DNA of 64,000 bases, taken from DASSUW01 sp963740605. Lineage in GTDB: Bacteria > Actinomycetota > Thermoleophilia > Solirubrobacterales > Solirubrobacteraceae. The notes below the pieces were generated by a model, which saw only the letters and a program-made list of their open reading frames with translations, had not been told where the DNA came from and ran no database searches. The position numbers and the translations under genes are program-made. Numbering within the stretch: the stretch's first letter is position 1; each line of letters opens with the position of its first letter. The DNA lies in assembly GCA_963740605.1 (NCBI GenBank), contig CAVUFC010000021.1, forward strand, positions 248,001 through 312,000, written 5' to 3'. Positions 17,322-26,262 of the stretch are shown in pieces.

Positions 17322-18308
17322 ATGCTCGACTTCCAGATCCCCCGAATCACCGCCGAGTCCGTCGAGGACAACCGTGGCCAGTTCGTGGTCGAGCCGCTCG
17401 ACCGCGGCTTCGGTTACACCTTCGGCAACTCACTGCGGCGTGTGCTCCTCGCCTCGCTTGCCGGCGCGGCGGTGACCTCCGTCCGCATCGAGGGGGTCGC
17501 CCACGAGTTCTCGACGATCAAGGGCGTCACCGAGGACGTCACCGACATCGTCCTCAACCTCAAGGGCATCGTGTGCCGCATGCACTCGGATGCCACCGAG
17601 GTGGAGGCCCCGCTCGTGGTCACCGGCCCCGGTGACATCACCGCTCGCGACATCGACCTCCCGTCCGGCGTGGAGATCCTCAATCCGGACGCGCACATCG
17701 CCACGCTCGAGAAGAAGACCAAGCTCGAGATGTACCTGACGATCGGCCGCGGCCGCGGGTACCGCCCGGCGGAGGACAACAAGTCGCCCGACCAGCCGAT
17801 CGGGGTCATCCCGATCGACTCGATCTTCTCGCCGGTGCGCCGTGTCGCGTACTCGGTCGAGCAGGCGCGTGTCGGCCAGCGGACCGACTTCGACAAGCTG
17901 ACGCTCGATATCGAGACCGACGGGTCGATCGACCCGCAGGCCGCGCTGCGCGAGGCCGCGGAGATCCTGATCTCGTCGCTGTCGATCTTCACCGACGAGG
18001 AGCGCATCGTGGAGCTGCGCGCCGGCCCGGGCGGGATGGCCGCGCTGGACAACGGCGCCGGTGCCGGGGCTGCCCTGCAGCCCGGTGGCCGCGCCGGCGG
18101 CTCGCCGATGGACGACATCCTCATCGAGGAGCTCGAGCTCGGCGTGCGCTCGTACAACTGCCTCAAGCGGGCCGGTATCCAGACCGTCGGCGACCTTGTC
18201 TCCAAGTCCGAGGGCGAGCTGGCGGCGATCCCGAACTTCGGCAAGAAGTCGATCGATGAGGTCATCGAGACGCTCTCGCAGCGAGGCCTTACCCTTCGCA
18301 CTGACTGA
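17322..18308 (+). CDS. rpoA: DNA-directed RNA polymerase subunit alpha
   Basis: A 328-residue RNA polymerase alpha subunit. The N-terminal dimerisation domain includes GFGYTFGNSLRRVLLASLAG at residues ~28-47. A Gly/Ala linker at ~235-262 leads to the C-terminal domain (ELGVRSYNCLKRAGIQTVGD, then IPNFGKKSIDEV), which contacts UP elements and activators. The start follows an 80-nt spacer after rpsD containing AGGA. It shares one base with the rplQ start. Confidence 0.98.
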   Translation: MLDFQIPRITAESVEDNRGQFVVEPLDRGFGYTFGNSLRRVLLASLAGAAVTSVRIEGVAHEFSTIKGVTEDVTDIVLNLKGIVCRMHSDATEVEAPLVVTGPGDITARDIDLPSGVEILNPDAHIATLEKKTKLEMYLTIGRGRGYRPAEDNKSPDQPIGVIPIDSIFSPVRRVAYSVEQARVGQRTDFDKLTLDIETDGSIDPQAALREAAEILISSLSIFTDEERIVELRAGPGGMAALDNGAGAGAALQPGGRAGGSPMDDILIEELELGVRSYNCLKRAGIQTVGDLVSKSEGELAAIPNFGKKSIDEVIETLSQRGLTLRTD

Positions 18309-18664
18309 TGCGCCACCAGAAGACTCGCCACAAGCTCTCCCGCGACGCCTCGCACCGCAAGGCGCTGCTGGCCAACCTGTGCATCGAGGTCATCGACCAC
18401 GAGCGGATCAAGACCACCGAGGCCAAGGCCAAGGCGGTCAAGCCGGAGATCGAGAAGCTGATCACGCTGGCGCGCAAGGGCGACCTGCACGCGCGCCGGC
18501 GGGCGATCTCGATCCTCCAGCACCCCGACAAGGGCGTGATCTACAAGCTGTTCGACGAGATCGCTCCCCGCTACGCCGAGCGGCCCGGGGGCTACACCCG
18601 GATCCTCAAGCTCGGTCCGCGTTCCAGTGACGCGACCGAGATGGTCTATCTAGAGCTGGTCTGA
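18308..18664 (+). CDS. rplQ: 50S ribosomal protein L17 (bL17)
   Basis: A 118-residue bL17 near the tunnel exit. It starts MRHQKTRHKLSRDASHRKAL and has GGYTRILKLGPRSSDATEM near the C-terminus. It is coupled to rpoA by a one-base overlap and ends in CTGA, which appears to be the start of truA. Confidence 0.97.
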   Translation: MRHQKTRHKLSRDASHRKALLANLCIEVIDHERIKTTEAKAKAVKPEIEKLITLARKGDLHARRRAISILQHPDKGVIYKLFDEIAPRYAERPGGYTRILKLGPRSSDATEMVYLELV

Positions 18665-19377
18665 CCGCGAAGCTCACCCTGGAGTACGACGGCGGCCCGT
18701 TCATGGGATGGGCCGCCCAGCCAGGTCAGCGCACGATCTCCGGCGAGCTGCAGGTGGCACTCGAGACGGTGCTGCGCGCGCCGGTGGCGATCACCGTCGC
18801 GGGGAGGACCGATCGCGGCGTCCACGCGCTCGGGCAGGTCGTCTCATACGAGGGTGAGCTGCCGTTGCTGCGCTCGGTCAACGCGCTGCTGCCCGACGAG
18901 ATCGTCGTGCTCTCCGCCGAGGAGGCGCCGGCCGGCTTCAACGCCCGCCACGACGCCCGCAGCCGCACCTACTGTTACCGCCTGCTGATCCGGCGGACGC
19001 CTTCGCCGTTCGAGGCCGGCCATTCGCTCCACTGGCCGCACCCGCTCGACGTCGGTGCGCTCCAGGGCTGCGCCGCGGCGCTGGCCGGGACGCACGACTT
19101 CACGGCCTTCACGCCGACCGAGACGTACCACCAGCGGTTCGAACGCGACGTGCTCGGAGCCGAGTGGCGTCAGACCGGCGACGTACTCGAATTCTGGATC
19201 GAGGCCGACACGTTCATGCGGCACATGAACCGCGTCCTCGTCGGGACGATGCTCGAGGTTGGCAGCGGGCGCCGCAGCGTGCGGGAATTCGAGCGCCTCC
19301 TGGAAGGCCGCCCGCGCAGCGAGGCCGGCGTGACCGCGCCGCCACACGGCCTCTACCTCGCCGCTGTGCGGTATTGA
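18661..19377 (+). CDS. truA: tRNA pseudouridine(38-40) synthase TruA, probable CTG start
   Basis: A 238-residue TruA that isomerises U38-U40 of tRNA anticodon arms. The catalytic Asp51 lies in GRTDRGVHALGQVVSYE. The conserved N-terminal strand KLTLEYDGGPFMGW requires initiation upstream of the first ATG (18703). In this frame the only codons between the upstream stop (18628) and the conserved strand that could start are CTG codons. The CTG at 18661 overlaps the rplQ stop as CTGA, mirroring the ATGA/GTGA junctions in this operon. The CTG start is an inference. Confidence 0.9.
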   Translation: MTAKLTLEYDGGPFMGWAAQPGQRTISGELQVALETVLRAPVAITVAGRTDRGVHALGQVVSYEGELPLLRSVNALLPDEIVVLSAEEAPAGFNARHDARSRTYCYRLLIRRTPSPFEAGHSLHWPHPLDVGALQGCAAALAGTHDFTAFTPTETYHQRFERDVLGAEWRQTGDVLEFWIEADTFMRHMNRVLVGTMLEVGSGRRSVREFERLLEGRPRSEAGVTAPPHGLYLAAVRY

Positions 19378-19379
19378 GT

Positions 19380-19396
19380 CTCCTGTCGCGCAGGAG
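19380..19396 (+). terminator. Short hairpin after truA
   Basis: CTCCTG and CAGGAG form a perfect 6-bp stem with a 5-nt loop three bases after the truA stop. No U-tract follows. It may mark the end of the ribosomal operon, but is too short to be sure. Confidence 0.35.
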
Positions 19397-19408
19397 TAGC
19401 GTCGCCGC

Positions 19409-19870
19409 ATGAGTCGGCGCGAGATGATGGAATGGGCAGACGCGGCGCTGGCCGCCTGGAACCGTGGCGACGCGGCAGGCGTGGTGGCCAACATGGCCGA
19501 GGACGTCATCTGGCGCGATGTGGCACTGGGCATGCCGATGCAGGGTCCGGAGGCTCTCGAGGCGGCCGCGCAGGCGTACATGCTCGCGTTCCCCGACCTG
19601 CGCGTGAAGGTCAACTCGTACACGGTCGACGGGCAGCGCCTGGCGCAGGAGTGGACCAGCACCGGCACGCACAAGGGCGAGATCATGGGCATCCCGCCGA
19701 CGGGCCGCTGGGTCGAGACCCACGGCTGCCTGATCACCACCTGCGACGACGGTGGGCGCGTGATCGAGGGCTCCGTCTACTGGAACCCGCTGGAGATGCT
19801 CCGTCAGCTCGGGCTGGCGAGCGCCGTCGGCGGCGCGAGCGCGCGCAGCACTTCACCGGCCGCGACATAG
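19409..19870 (+). CDS. SnoaL/NTF2-like protein (ester-cyclase type)
   Basis: A 153-residue alpha+beta-barrel protein of the SnoaL/NTF2 superfamily. It has an N-terminal helix (AWNRGDAAGVVANMAEDVIWRD), a mid segment AYMLAFPDLRVKVNSYTVDG and a GTHKGEIMGIPPTGRWVE strand typical of the ester-cyclase subgroup. Substrate unknown. The last ~20 residues overlap the tail of the convergent membrane-protein gene, so the real C-terminus may be poorly conserved. Confidence 0.8.
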   Translation: MSRREMMEWADAALAAWNRGDAAGVVANMAEDVIWRDVALGMPMQGPEALEAAAQAYMLAFPDLRVKVNSYTVDGQRLAQEWTSTGTHKGEIMGIPPTGRWVETHGCLITTCDDGGRVIEGSVYWNPLEMLRQLGLASAVGGASARSTSPAAT

Positions 19871-20811
19871 ACCAGCGCTCCCGCGACGGTCACCAGCCCG
19901 ACATCGACCACGAGCCCGGGCAGCGTGACCGCGAGCGCGGCGATGGCAAGCAGCCCGGCGCCGCGCACCAGCCGTTCGGCGCGCGTGGAAGGCGTGGCGA
20001 GCAGCAGGCGCAGAGAGAGCCGAGGGCCACCGCTGGCCGCCGCGACGACGAGGCCGGCGGCGGCCGCTGCGAGCGCCCAGGTCCGAAGATCCCCGATGTA
20101 GGCGTTCCACACCTGTCGTACGACCGCTTGGCCGAAGCCCGTGTCGAACTGGTGGAGCACAACATCGCGGGCGGCGGTGGCGCCCATTGCCACCAGGCCA
20201 GCCGCTGCCGCCACGGTCATTCCGGCGCACCATGCACGTCGCTGGGCGCGCGCGAGTCCGAGCACGAGCAGAGCCAGCCCTGCGCCGCCGAAGACAATCG
20301 TCAGCGGTAGCGCGCCGTCGCGCGCCGGTGGTGCGAGCGAGCGCAGCGCGCCCTCGAACCCGCTTGTGCCCACCATCAGAAGCGAAACGTCGTCGATCGG
20401 CGCCATGTGCTCCCAGCCGCGGATCTCCCGCAGCCGCGCGCGCAGCGCGGCACCCGAGCCGTCGACGCGCAACAACGCGTCGGCTTCGGCGTTGCTGAAG
20501 AGCGTGTAGTGCAGGCGAGCAGCGCTGGTGCGGAAAGCGTGATCGTACGCGGGATCGTTGGCCTCGCTGGTCGCGGCTTCCTCCACCGCGGTCTCGCTGC
20601 GCGCGAGCTCCGGCCTCATTGCCACCACGGCAGCCCCCGTGCGGGTCCCGGCTTCCTCGCGGATCTCGTCCGATCGCAGAGTCGTCGCCGCGCGATCGGC
20701 AAACGCGTTCTCGTCGAGGATCGCGTACATGCCGTACGCGCCGATCGCGGCGATGACAAGGCAACCCGCGGCGGCGGCAAGGATGGCTGTCACACCGCGG
20801 CGCTCACCCAT
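19804..20811 (-). CDS. Membrane protein of unknown function
   Basis: A 335-residue protein from the ATG at 20811; the frame is open further upstream. One N-terminal transmembrane helix (GVTAILAAAAGCLVIAAIGAYG) is followed by an extracytoplasmic region of ~150 residues with a helical, charged sequence. Three or four more hydrophobic segments follow (TIVFGGAGLALLVLGLA; GMTVAAAAGLVAMGA; WALAAAAAGLVVAAAS; two near the C-terminus). I do not recognise the family. It is divergent from surE. Confidence 0.75.
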   Translation of the reverse strand: MGERRGVTAILAAAAGCLVIAAIGAYGMYAILDENAFADRAATTLRSDEIREEAGTRTGAAVVAMRPELARSETAVEEAATSEANDPAYDHAFRTSAARLHYTLFSNAEADALLRVDGSGAALRARLREIRGWEHMAPIDDVSLLMVGTSGFEGALRSLAPPARDGALPLTIVFGGAGLALLVLGLARAQRRAWCAGMTVAAAAGLVAMGATAARDVVLHQFDTGFGQAVVRQVWNAYIGDLRTWALAAAAAGLVVAAASGGPRLSLRLLLATPSTRAERLVRGAGLLAIAALAVTLPGLVVDVGLVTVAGALVYVAAGEVLRALAPPTALASPS

Positions 20812-20885
20812 GAACGAACAGGCTATTTGCGCCAAGCCGGTGCGACCCTGGCCACAAGTTCGGATCTCTATCCTCGGCGGAGCCG

Positions 20886-21710
20886 ATGCTGCGCGTACTG
20901 CTGACAAATGACGACGGCATCCACGCCGACGGGCTGCAGGCGCTGCGCCGGGCGCTGGCGGCGGTCGAGGACGTCACGATCGCCGTGATCGCGCCCGACG
21001 CGAACATGTCCGCCACGGCGCGCTCGATCACCACGCGGCGGCCGCTGTGGGTGACCGAGGTGCCGTTCGACGACGGGACGCACGGCTACTCGTGCGACGG
21101 CACGCCCGTCGACTGCGTGCGCCTCGCCTCGCTCGGCCTGGTCGAGGACTTCGAGCCCGACCTCGTCGTGGCCGGCATCAACCACGGCTCCAATCTCGGC
21201 GACGACATCACGTACTCGGGCACGGTCGCAGCCGCGCTCGAGGGGATCGTGCTCGGAGTGCCGGCGCTCGCCGTCTCGCAGCAGTCGCAGGCGCGCGAGA
21301 TGGACTTCCGGCTCGGCGACGAGTTCGACTTCGAGATCGCGGCCGCGTTCACGGCCAAGGTCGTCGACCGGCTCGACGACGTCCCGCTGCCCGAGGGCAC
21401 GCTGCTCAACATCAACGTCCCGGCCGGCGAGACCTCGGTGGTCGAGGTGGCGCGGCTCGGGAAGCGCATCTACCGCGACGCACTGCGGCTGATCGACACC
21501 GACGGTGACGCGCGGCGCCGCTTCCGCGTCTACGGCGACGCGCCGGTGCACGACGACGAGGAGGGCACCGACCTCGCGGCGATCGCCGCCGGCCGGATCG
21601 CGGTCACGCCGCTGCACTTCGACCTCACCGCCGAGCACGGGCTCGAGCAGTTGCGCGCGTACGACCTGGCCCAACTGCTGTCCCCGGCCGCGGAGGAGAT
21701 CGCCGAGTGA
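20886..21710 (+). CDS. surE: 5'/3'-nucleotidase SurE
   Basis: A 274-residue SurE phosphatase acting on nucleoside 5'- and 3'-monophosphates. The metal-binding start LLTNDDGIHADG has Asp9-Asp10, followed by APDANMSATARSIT and VVAGINHGSNLGDDITYSGTV, all family hallmarks. GGAG lies just upstream of the ATG. Its TGA overlaps the ligA GTG, so the two genes form an operon. Confidence 0.95.
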   Translation: MLRVLLTNDDGIHADGLQALRRALAAVEDVTIAVIAPDANMSATARSITTRRPLWVTEVPFDDGTHGYSCDGTPVDCVRLASLGLVEDFEPDLVVAGINHGSNLGDDITYSGTVAAALEGIVLGVPALAVSQQSQAREMDFRLGDEFDFEIAAAFTAKVVDRLDDVPLPEGTLLNINVPAGETSVVEVARLGKRIYRDALRLIDTDGDARRRFRVYGDAPVHDDEEGTDLAAIAAGRIAVTPLHFDLTAEHGLEQLRAYDLAQLLSPAAEEIAE

Positions 21711-23722
21711 CCGCGCCGGCGGACGCCGTCGCCCGCGCCGCCGAGCTCCGCGAGCAGGTCTCCTTCCACAGCCACCGCTACCACGTCCTCGACGACCCGG
21801 AGGTCGGCGACGACATCTATGACGCGCTGTTCAACGAGCTCAAGGCGCTCGAGAGCGAGTATCCCGAGCTGGTGCAGCCCGATTCGCCGACGCAGCGGGT
21901 CGGCGAGGAGCCCGTCTCCGCGCTCCAGAAGGTCCAGCACCTGCGGCCGATGCTCTCGCTCGCCAACGCCCACTCGGAGCATGAGCTGCGCGCCTGGGTG
22001 GCCCGCATGCGGTCACATCTCGCGCGTGAGGGGATCGAGGATCCGCGATTCCGCTTCGTGGCCGAGCCGAAGATCGACGGCCTGGCGATCTCGCTGATCT
22101 ACCGCGACGGCGCGCTCGAGCGCGGGGCGACGCGCGGCAACGGCGAAGTCGGCGAGGACGTCACGCACAACCTGCGGACGATCGGCGCGATCCCGCTGCG
22201 GGTCCAGGACGCGCCGCCGCTGCTCGAGGTCCGCGGCGAGGTCTACATGTCACTGCCCGACTTCGCGGCGCTGAACGAGCGCCGCGCTGAGGCCGGGCTG
22301 TCGACGTTCATGAACCCACGCAACTCGGCGGCGGGGACGATCCGCCAACTCGATCCCGCGCTCGCCGCCGAGCGCCCGCTGTCGATGTGGTGCTACGCGA
22401 TCGGCGTCACCGAAGGGCTGCAGCTCGACTCGCACTGGGACGCACTCGAGTGGCTGCGCGCGCACGGCTTCCGCGTCAACGACGACGTCAAGCGGCTCGA
22501 CAGCGAAGACGAGGTCGTCGCCCAGTGCCTGGCCTGGCAGAACCGCCGCGCGGCGCTCGACTTCGAGATCGACGGCGTGGTCGTCAAGGTCGACGACTTC
22601 GAGCTCCAGCGGCGGCTCGGCGTGGTCGGGCGCGACCCGCGCTGGGCGATCGCCTGGAAGTTCCCGCCGACCACCGCCGTCACGCTCCTCAAGGACATCC
22701 AGTGGAACGTCGGCCGCTACGGCGACCTGCATCCGTTCGCCGTGCTCGAGCCGGTCCACGTCGGCGGCGTGACGGTCAAGCTCGCGACGCTGCACAACGA
22801 GGAGGACCTCGCACGCAAGGACCTGCGCGTCGGCGACGACGTGATCGTCCTGCGGGCGGGCGACGTGATCCCGCAGGTGCTCTCCCCGGCGCCGCACGCG
22901 GTCGAGCGGCCGGATCGCGGGCCGGCGCCGGAGCCGCCGGCCCGCTGCCCGAGCTGCGACACGCCGACGGTGAAGACAGGCGTCTTCACGCGCTGCCCGA
23001 ACCTGCTGTGCCCCGAGCGCCAGTGGCAGCAGCTCAAGGCGTTCGCCGGGATCATGGAGATGGACGGCCTGGGCGAGAAGCAGGTGCTGCAGTTGCAGGA
23101 GGCCGGCCTGCTGCACACGGCGGCCGACTTCTACCGGGTGACCAAGGAGCAGCTCACAGCGCTCGACCGCGTCGGCGAGACGAGCGCCGAGAACCTGCTG
23201 CGCTCGATCGAGTCCTCCAAGGCGCGCGACTTCGGGCGCGTCCTGTTCGCGCTCGGCATCGAGGGCGTCGGCTGGGTCACGGGCCGCAACCTGGCCGCGC
23301 AGTTCCGCACTGCCGACGCGCTGCTCGCCGCCACCGCAGAGCAGATCGCCGAGACGCAGGGGGTCGGGCCGAAGCTGGCCGAGCTGATCCACTCCCAACT
23401 CGCCGACGAGAAGCTGCGAACGCTGATCGCCGACCTGCGCGCGGCGGGGCTGGAGTTCGAGCAGGAGGGCCCGGCGCCCGGCGAGGGCCCGCTGCGCGAC
23501 CAGACGTTCGTGGTCACCGGCACGCTGCCCGACCTCACGCGCGAGGAGGCGACAGCGCGGATCACCGCGGCGGGCGGCAAGGTCACCGGCTCGGTGTCCA
23601 AGAAGACGTCGTACGTCGTCGCCGGCGCGTCGCCGGGATCCAAGCTGGCGAAGGCGGAGAAGCTCGGCGTGCCGGTGCTCGACGAGGCCGGCCTGCTCGA
23701 ATTATTGGACGCAACGCCCTAG
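21707..23722 (+). CDS. ligA: NAD-dependent DNA ligase
   Basis: A 671-residue LigA, the replicative NAD+-dependent DNA ligase. Domain order is complete: Ia domain with YHVLDDPEVGDDIYD, nucleotidyltransferase with adenylated Lys122 in AEPKIDGLA, OB fold, four-Cys zinc finger (CPSCDTP, then CPNLLCPE) near residues 408-435, helix-hairpin-helix domain and C-terminal BRCT (DQTFVVTGTLPDLTREEA). The GTG at 21707 overlaps the surE stop and gives the normal length. Confidence 0.97.
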   Translation: MTAPADAVARAAELREQVSFHSHRYHVLDDPEVGDDIYDALFNELKALESEYPELVQPDSPTQRVGEEPVSALQKVQHLRPMLSLANAHSEHELRAWVARMRSHLAREGIEDPRFRFVAEPKIDGLAISLIYRDGALERGATRGNGEVGEDVTHNLRTIGAIPLRVQDAPPLLEVRGEVYMSLPDFAALNERRAEAGLSTFMNPRNSAAGTIRQLDPALAAERPLSMWCYAIGVTEGLQLDSHWDALEWLRAHGFRVNDDVKRLDSEDEVVAQCLAWQNRRAALDFEIDGVVVKVDDFELQRRLGVVGRDPRWAIAWKFPPTTAVTLLKDIQWNVGRYGDLHPFAVLEPVHVGGVTVKLATLHNEEDLARKDLRVGDDVIVLRAGDVIPQVLSPAPHAVERPDRGPAPEPPARCPSCDTPTVKTGVFTRCPNLLCPERQWQQLKAFAGIMEMDGLGEKQVLQLQEAGLLHTAADFYRVTKEQLTALDRVGETSAENLLRSIESSKARDFGRVLFALGIEGVGWVTGRNLAAQFRTADALLAATAEQIAETQGVGPKLAELIHSQLADEKLRTLIADLRAAGLEFEQEGPAPGEGPLRDQTFVVTGTLPDLTREEATARITAAGGKVTGSVSKKTSYVVAGASPGSKLAKAEKLGVPVLDEAGLLELLDATP

Positions 23723-23740
23723 GCGAGTATTTTCCCGCCC

Positions 23741-23926
23741 ATGGAGAGCTACCAGGAAAACTTCGGCCAGGGGAGCCTCGGTGATTTCCAGTCGAGCAAC
23801 CCGCCGGACGATCCCAACATGATCGAAGCCGACGCCGATCCGCTCGACACCGATGTTGAGGATGCGGACCTCTTCCTCGGCCTCGAGGACGACGACGGCT
23901 ACAGCGACGACGACGAAGACTTCTAG
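23741..23926 (+). CDS. Small acidic protein of unknown function
   Basis: A 61-residue protein beginning MESYQENFGQGSLGDFQSS. It has a very acidic second half (about 20 Asp/Glu, ending DDDEDF). It follows ligA by 18 bases in the same direction and ends 4 bases inside the convergent lipoprotein gene. It has no recognisable motif. The composition and its unusual amount of non-GC-rich wording (Tyr, Asn, Gln, Phe codons) argue that it is coding. Confidence 0.6.
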   Translation: MESYQENFGQGSLGDFQSSNPPDDPNMIEADADPLDTDVEDADLFLGLEDDDGYSDDDEDF

Positions 23927-24495
23927 CCGGCGGCGCGCCTGACGACCGCGGCCGCCCCGGCGACGGTCTTGCCGCGCAGGGACGCCGCCGGCGCTGATGC
24001 CGCGCCCGCGTCGACTTGGCTGATCACGGTGTCGCCGTCCAGGGTCATGACCGTGTCGTCGTTGAGCGGCGTCCAGCCGTCGTCGAGCCGGATCAGCACG
24101 GCCAGGTAGCGCGCGCCGACCTTCAGCCGCGGCGCGTTGCGCACGATGATCGGGTGGATGGGGCTGTCGGCCCGCTGGTCGCTCTCCATCATCCAGCCCC
24201 ACGTCTCCATCCGGAACGAGCCGGTGCGGCGCGGCGCCTTCGAGCGGTGCCAGACCGTGCACTCGATCCGCACTTCGACCTTACGGCCGATCAGCCCACC
24301 CGAGTTCCAGTCCTTGGGGAGCGTCGGCGGGGTCTCATCGACGATGCGGATGACCGAGAGCTGGTCGCCGTGAGTGACCCAGTCGGTCATGGTCGCGCTC
24401 GGGAACGCCGAGTCGGGAGAGATCCCTTGGGCCTCCTCGTGGCCGCAGCCGGCGGCAGCCGTCACGACCAGCACCAGAGCGAGCGCACGAAGCAT
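23923..24495 (-). CDS. Putative lipoprotein of unknown function
   Basis: A 190-residue protein from the ATG at 24495 with a signal peptide and lipobox (LALVLVVTAAAGCGHEE), so it is probably anchored to the membrane's outer face by Cys. The mature part contains beta-strand-like sequence (GRKVEVRIECTVWHRS, ARYLAVLIRLDDGWTPLND). No family is recognised. Neighbouring genes on the same strand also encode exported proteins. Confidence 0.75.
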   Translation of the reverse strand: MLRALALVLVVTAAAGCGHEEAQGISPDSAFPSATMTDWVTHGDQLSVIRIVDETPPTLPKDWNSGGLIGRKVEVRIECTVWHRSKAPRRTGSFRMETWGWMMESDQRADSPIHPIIVRNAPRLKVGARYLAVLIRLDDGWTPLNDDTVMTLDGDTVISQVDAGAASAPAASLRGKTVAGAAAVVRRAAG

Positions 24496-24536
24496 CATTG
24501 CTACTACGCCCACGCGGCGGAACCGTCACATGGAGT

Positions 24537-26231
24537 TCAGCAGCGCTCGTAGACGTGCGTGCTGCGCACGACCTTGCCGCCGCGCGCGCGGCCGAGCGTC
24601 CGCACCTTCACGTGCTGCTTCGCACGCATGTTCACGCGTGCGCGCAGGTGGCCGGCGCGGCCGCGGACCTTCACGCGCTTGCCCGCCACCCACACCTTGG
24701 CCGACTTGAGGCTGTGGCGCAGGCGGACGGTGAAGGCGCGGTGCGTGCGGCAGCCGGCCGCGGCCTTGCCGACGGTCGGGAGCGCAAGGCGGGCGCCCGA
24801 GATCGTGATCGCCCCGGCGCCGCGCACCGGCCCGTAGATCTGGCTGCCGCCGATGATCTGCAGGTGGTAGCGGCCGCCCGGGGTCATGCTCGCGGCGATG
24901 CCCTCGAGCGGGCGGGTGACGGTGTGCGAGGCGCCGTCGAGCTTCACGGGCAGCGGCGTGACCTGGTTGCCCAGCACGAGGTTGCGCTTCTCGTCGACGA
25001 TCTGGGCGAACACGTAGGCCGCGGTGCCGGTGCCCGAGTAGGTGAGCTTGAGCTTCGGCTCGCCGACGACCTGCGCGGTCGCCTCGGGGATCGCGACGTT
25101 GATCGCGTTGGCGGCGGGTCGGGCGGCGAGCGGCGTGCCGGAGACCGCGTCGGCCGGGTTGACGGCCAGCGTGCCGGACCCGGTCGCGACGATCGCCTTG
25201 CCCGGCGGCGGCGGCCAGCGGGAGGAGTGGCGCCAGACGGCATCGTCGGCCAGCCACTCGAAGCCGGGCCTGGTGGCGACCTTCTTCTTGCCCGCCACGT
25301 AGCGCTGCAGCCAGGCGATCACGGCCGCCTCGAAGTGCCCCGCGGGCCCGGTGCCGGTGTCGCACTCGCCGTGGCCGCCGCAGAACCACATCATCTTCAG
25401 CGGCACGTTGTGGCGATCGAGGATCTCGTAGTTGCGGATCGCCTCGGCGGTGGTGAACAGCGTGTCCGCTGTGCCTTGGAGCAGTAACGTCGGCACGCGG
25501 ATCTTGCCCACGAGCGCGTCGCCCGGCCCGCGCGACTTGAACCACGCGCGGTCCTCGGCCGACAGCTTGCCGGTGGTCGCGCCGCTGCTGAACGCCGACG
25601 TGATGTGCGGGTCGAGCCGTCCGCTCTGCCCGCCCGCATAGAGCAGTGCCGACCAGCCGCCCTTGATGGTCTCGTCCTTGTAGAGGCTCGTGACCAGCGA
25701 GTGCCAGGCGATCGTCGGGACGATCGCGTCGATCCGCTTGTCGATCCCCGCCGCCACGAGCTCGATGCCACCCGCATACGAGACGCCGTGCATGCCTACG
25801 CGCGGGTCGCCCTTCTTGTCGAGCCGCGCCTCGGGCTGCTTCGCGAGCCAGTCGAGGAGCGCGGAGACGTCGCGGCCCTCGTTGCCCTTGTAGTCGACGG
25901 TGACGGTCCCGCCGGACTGGCCGAATCCGCGCGAGTCCCAGGTCAGGACGTTGAAGCCGGCGTTGCGCAGCGGCCCGGTGCCGACGTTGCCGGTGGCGTC
26001 CGACGACGGGCTGTCCGGGTTGGTGTCGCGCGAACCGCCCCAGCCGTGGGTCTGGAGGATCGTCGGCGCCCGCCGGCCGGGCTTCAGGCCGGCGGCAGGG
26101 TGAAGGCTGACCTGGAGCTGGGTTCCGTCGAACGAGGTGACAACAGCGTCGCGCGCGGCGGCCGGTGCGGCGAAGCCGAGCAGCAGCGCCACCGCCAGCG
26201 TGAGGGACCGGGCGGGGTTCACGCGTGCCAT
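24537..26231 (-). CDS. Secreted alpha/beta-hydrolase, CocE/S15 peptidase-like
   Basis: A 564-residue protein with an N-terminal signal peptide (LTLAVALLLGFAAPAAA). The alpha/beta-hydrolase domain (~30-330) has nucleophile Ser in GVSYAGG, an oxyanion-region HGWGGSRD, the acid in LLQGTADTLF and a candidate His in CGGHGECD. A beta-sandwich follows, resembling the C-terminal domain of X-Pro dipeptidyl-peptidase/CocE proteins. The basic C-terminus carries short repeats (KVWVAGKRVKVRGRAG). Probably an exported esterase or peptidase; substrate unknown. Confidence 0.82.
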   Translation of the reverse strand: MARVNPARSLTLAVALLLGFAAPAAARDAVVTSFDGTQLQVSLHPAAGLKPGRRAPTILQTHGWGGSRDTNPDSPSSDATGNVGTGPLRNAGFNVLTWDSRGFGQSGGTVTVDYKGNEGRDVSALLDWLAKQPEARLDKKGDPRVGMHGVSYAGGIELVAAGIDKRIDAIVPTIAWHSLVTSLYKDETIKGGWSALLYAGGQSGRLDPHITSAFSSGATTGKLSAEDRAWFKSRGPGDALVGKIRVPTLLLQGTADTLFTTAEAIRNYEILDRHNVPLKMMWFCGGHGECDTGTGPAGHFEAAVIAWLQRYVAGKKKVATRPGFEWLADDAVWRHSSRWPPPPGKAIVATGSGTLAVNPADAVSGTPLAARPAANAINVAIPEATAQVVGEPKLKLTYSGTGTAAYVFAQIVDEKRNLVLGNQVTPLPVKLDGASHTVTRPLEGIAASMTPGGRYHLQIIGGSQIYGPVRGAGAITISGARLALPTVGKAAAGCRTHRAFTVRLRHSLKSAKVWVAGKRVKVRGRAGHLRARVNMRAKQHVKVRTLGRARGGKVVRSTHVYERC

Positions 26232-26262
26232 GCTGCCACGGGCGATCCGTCGATGCGCCGGT

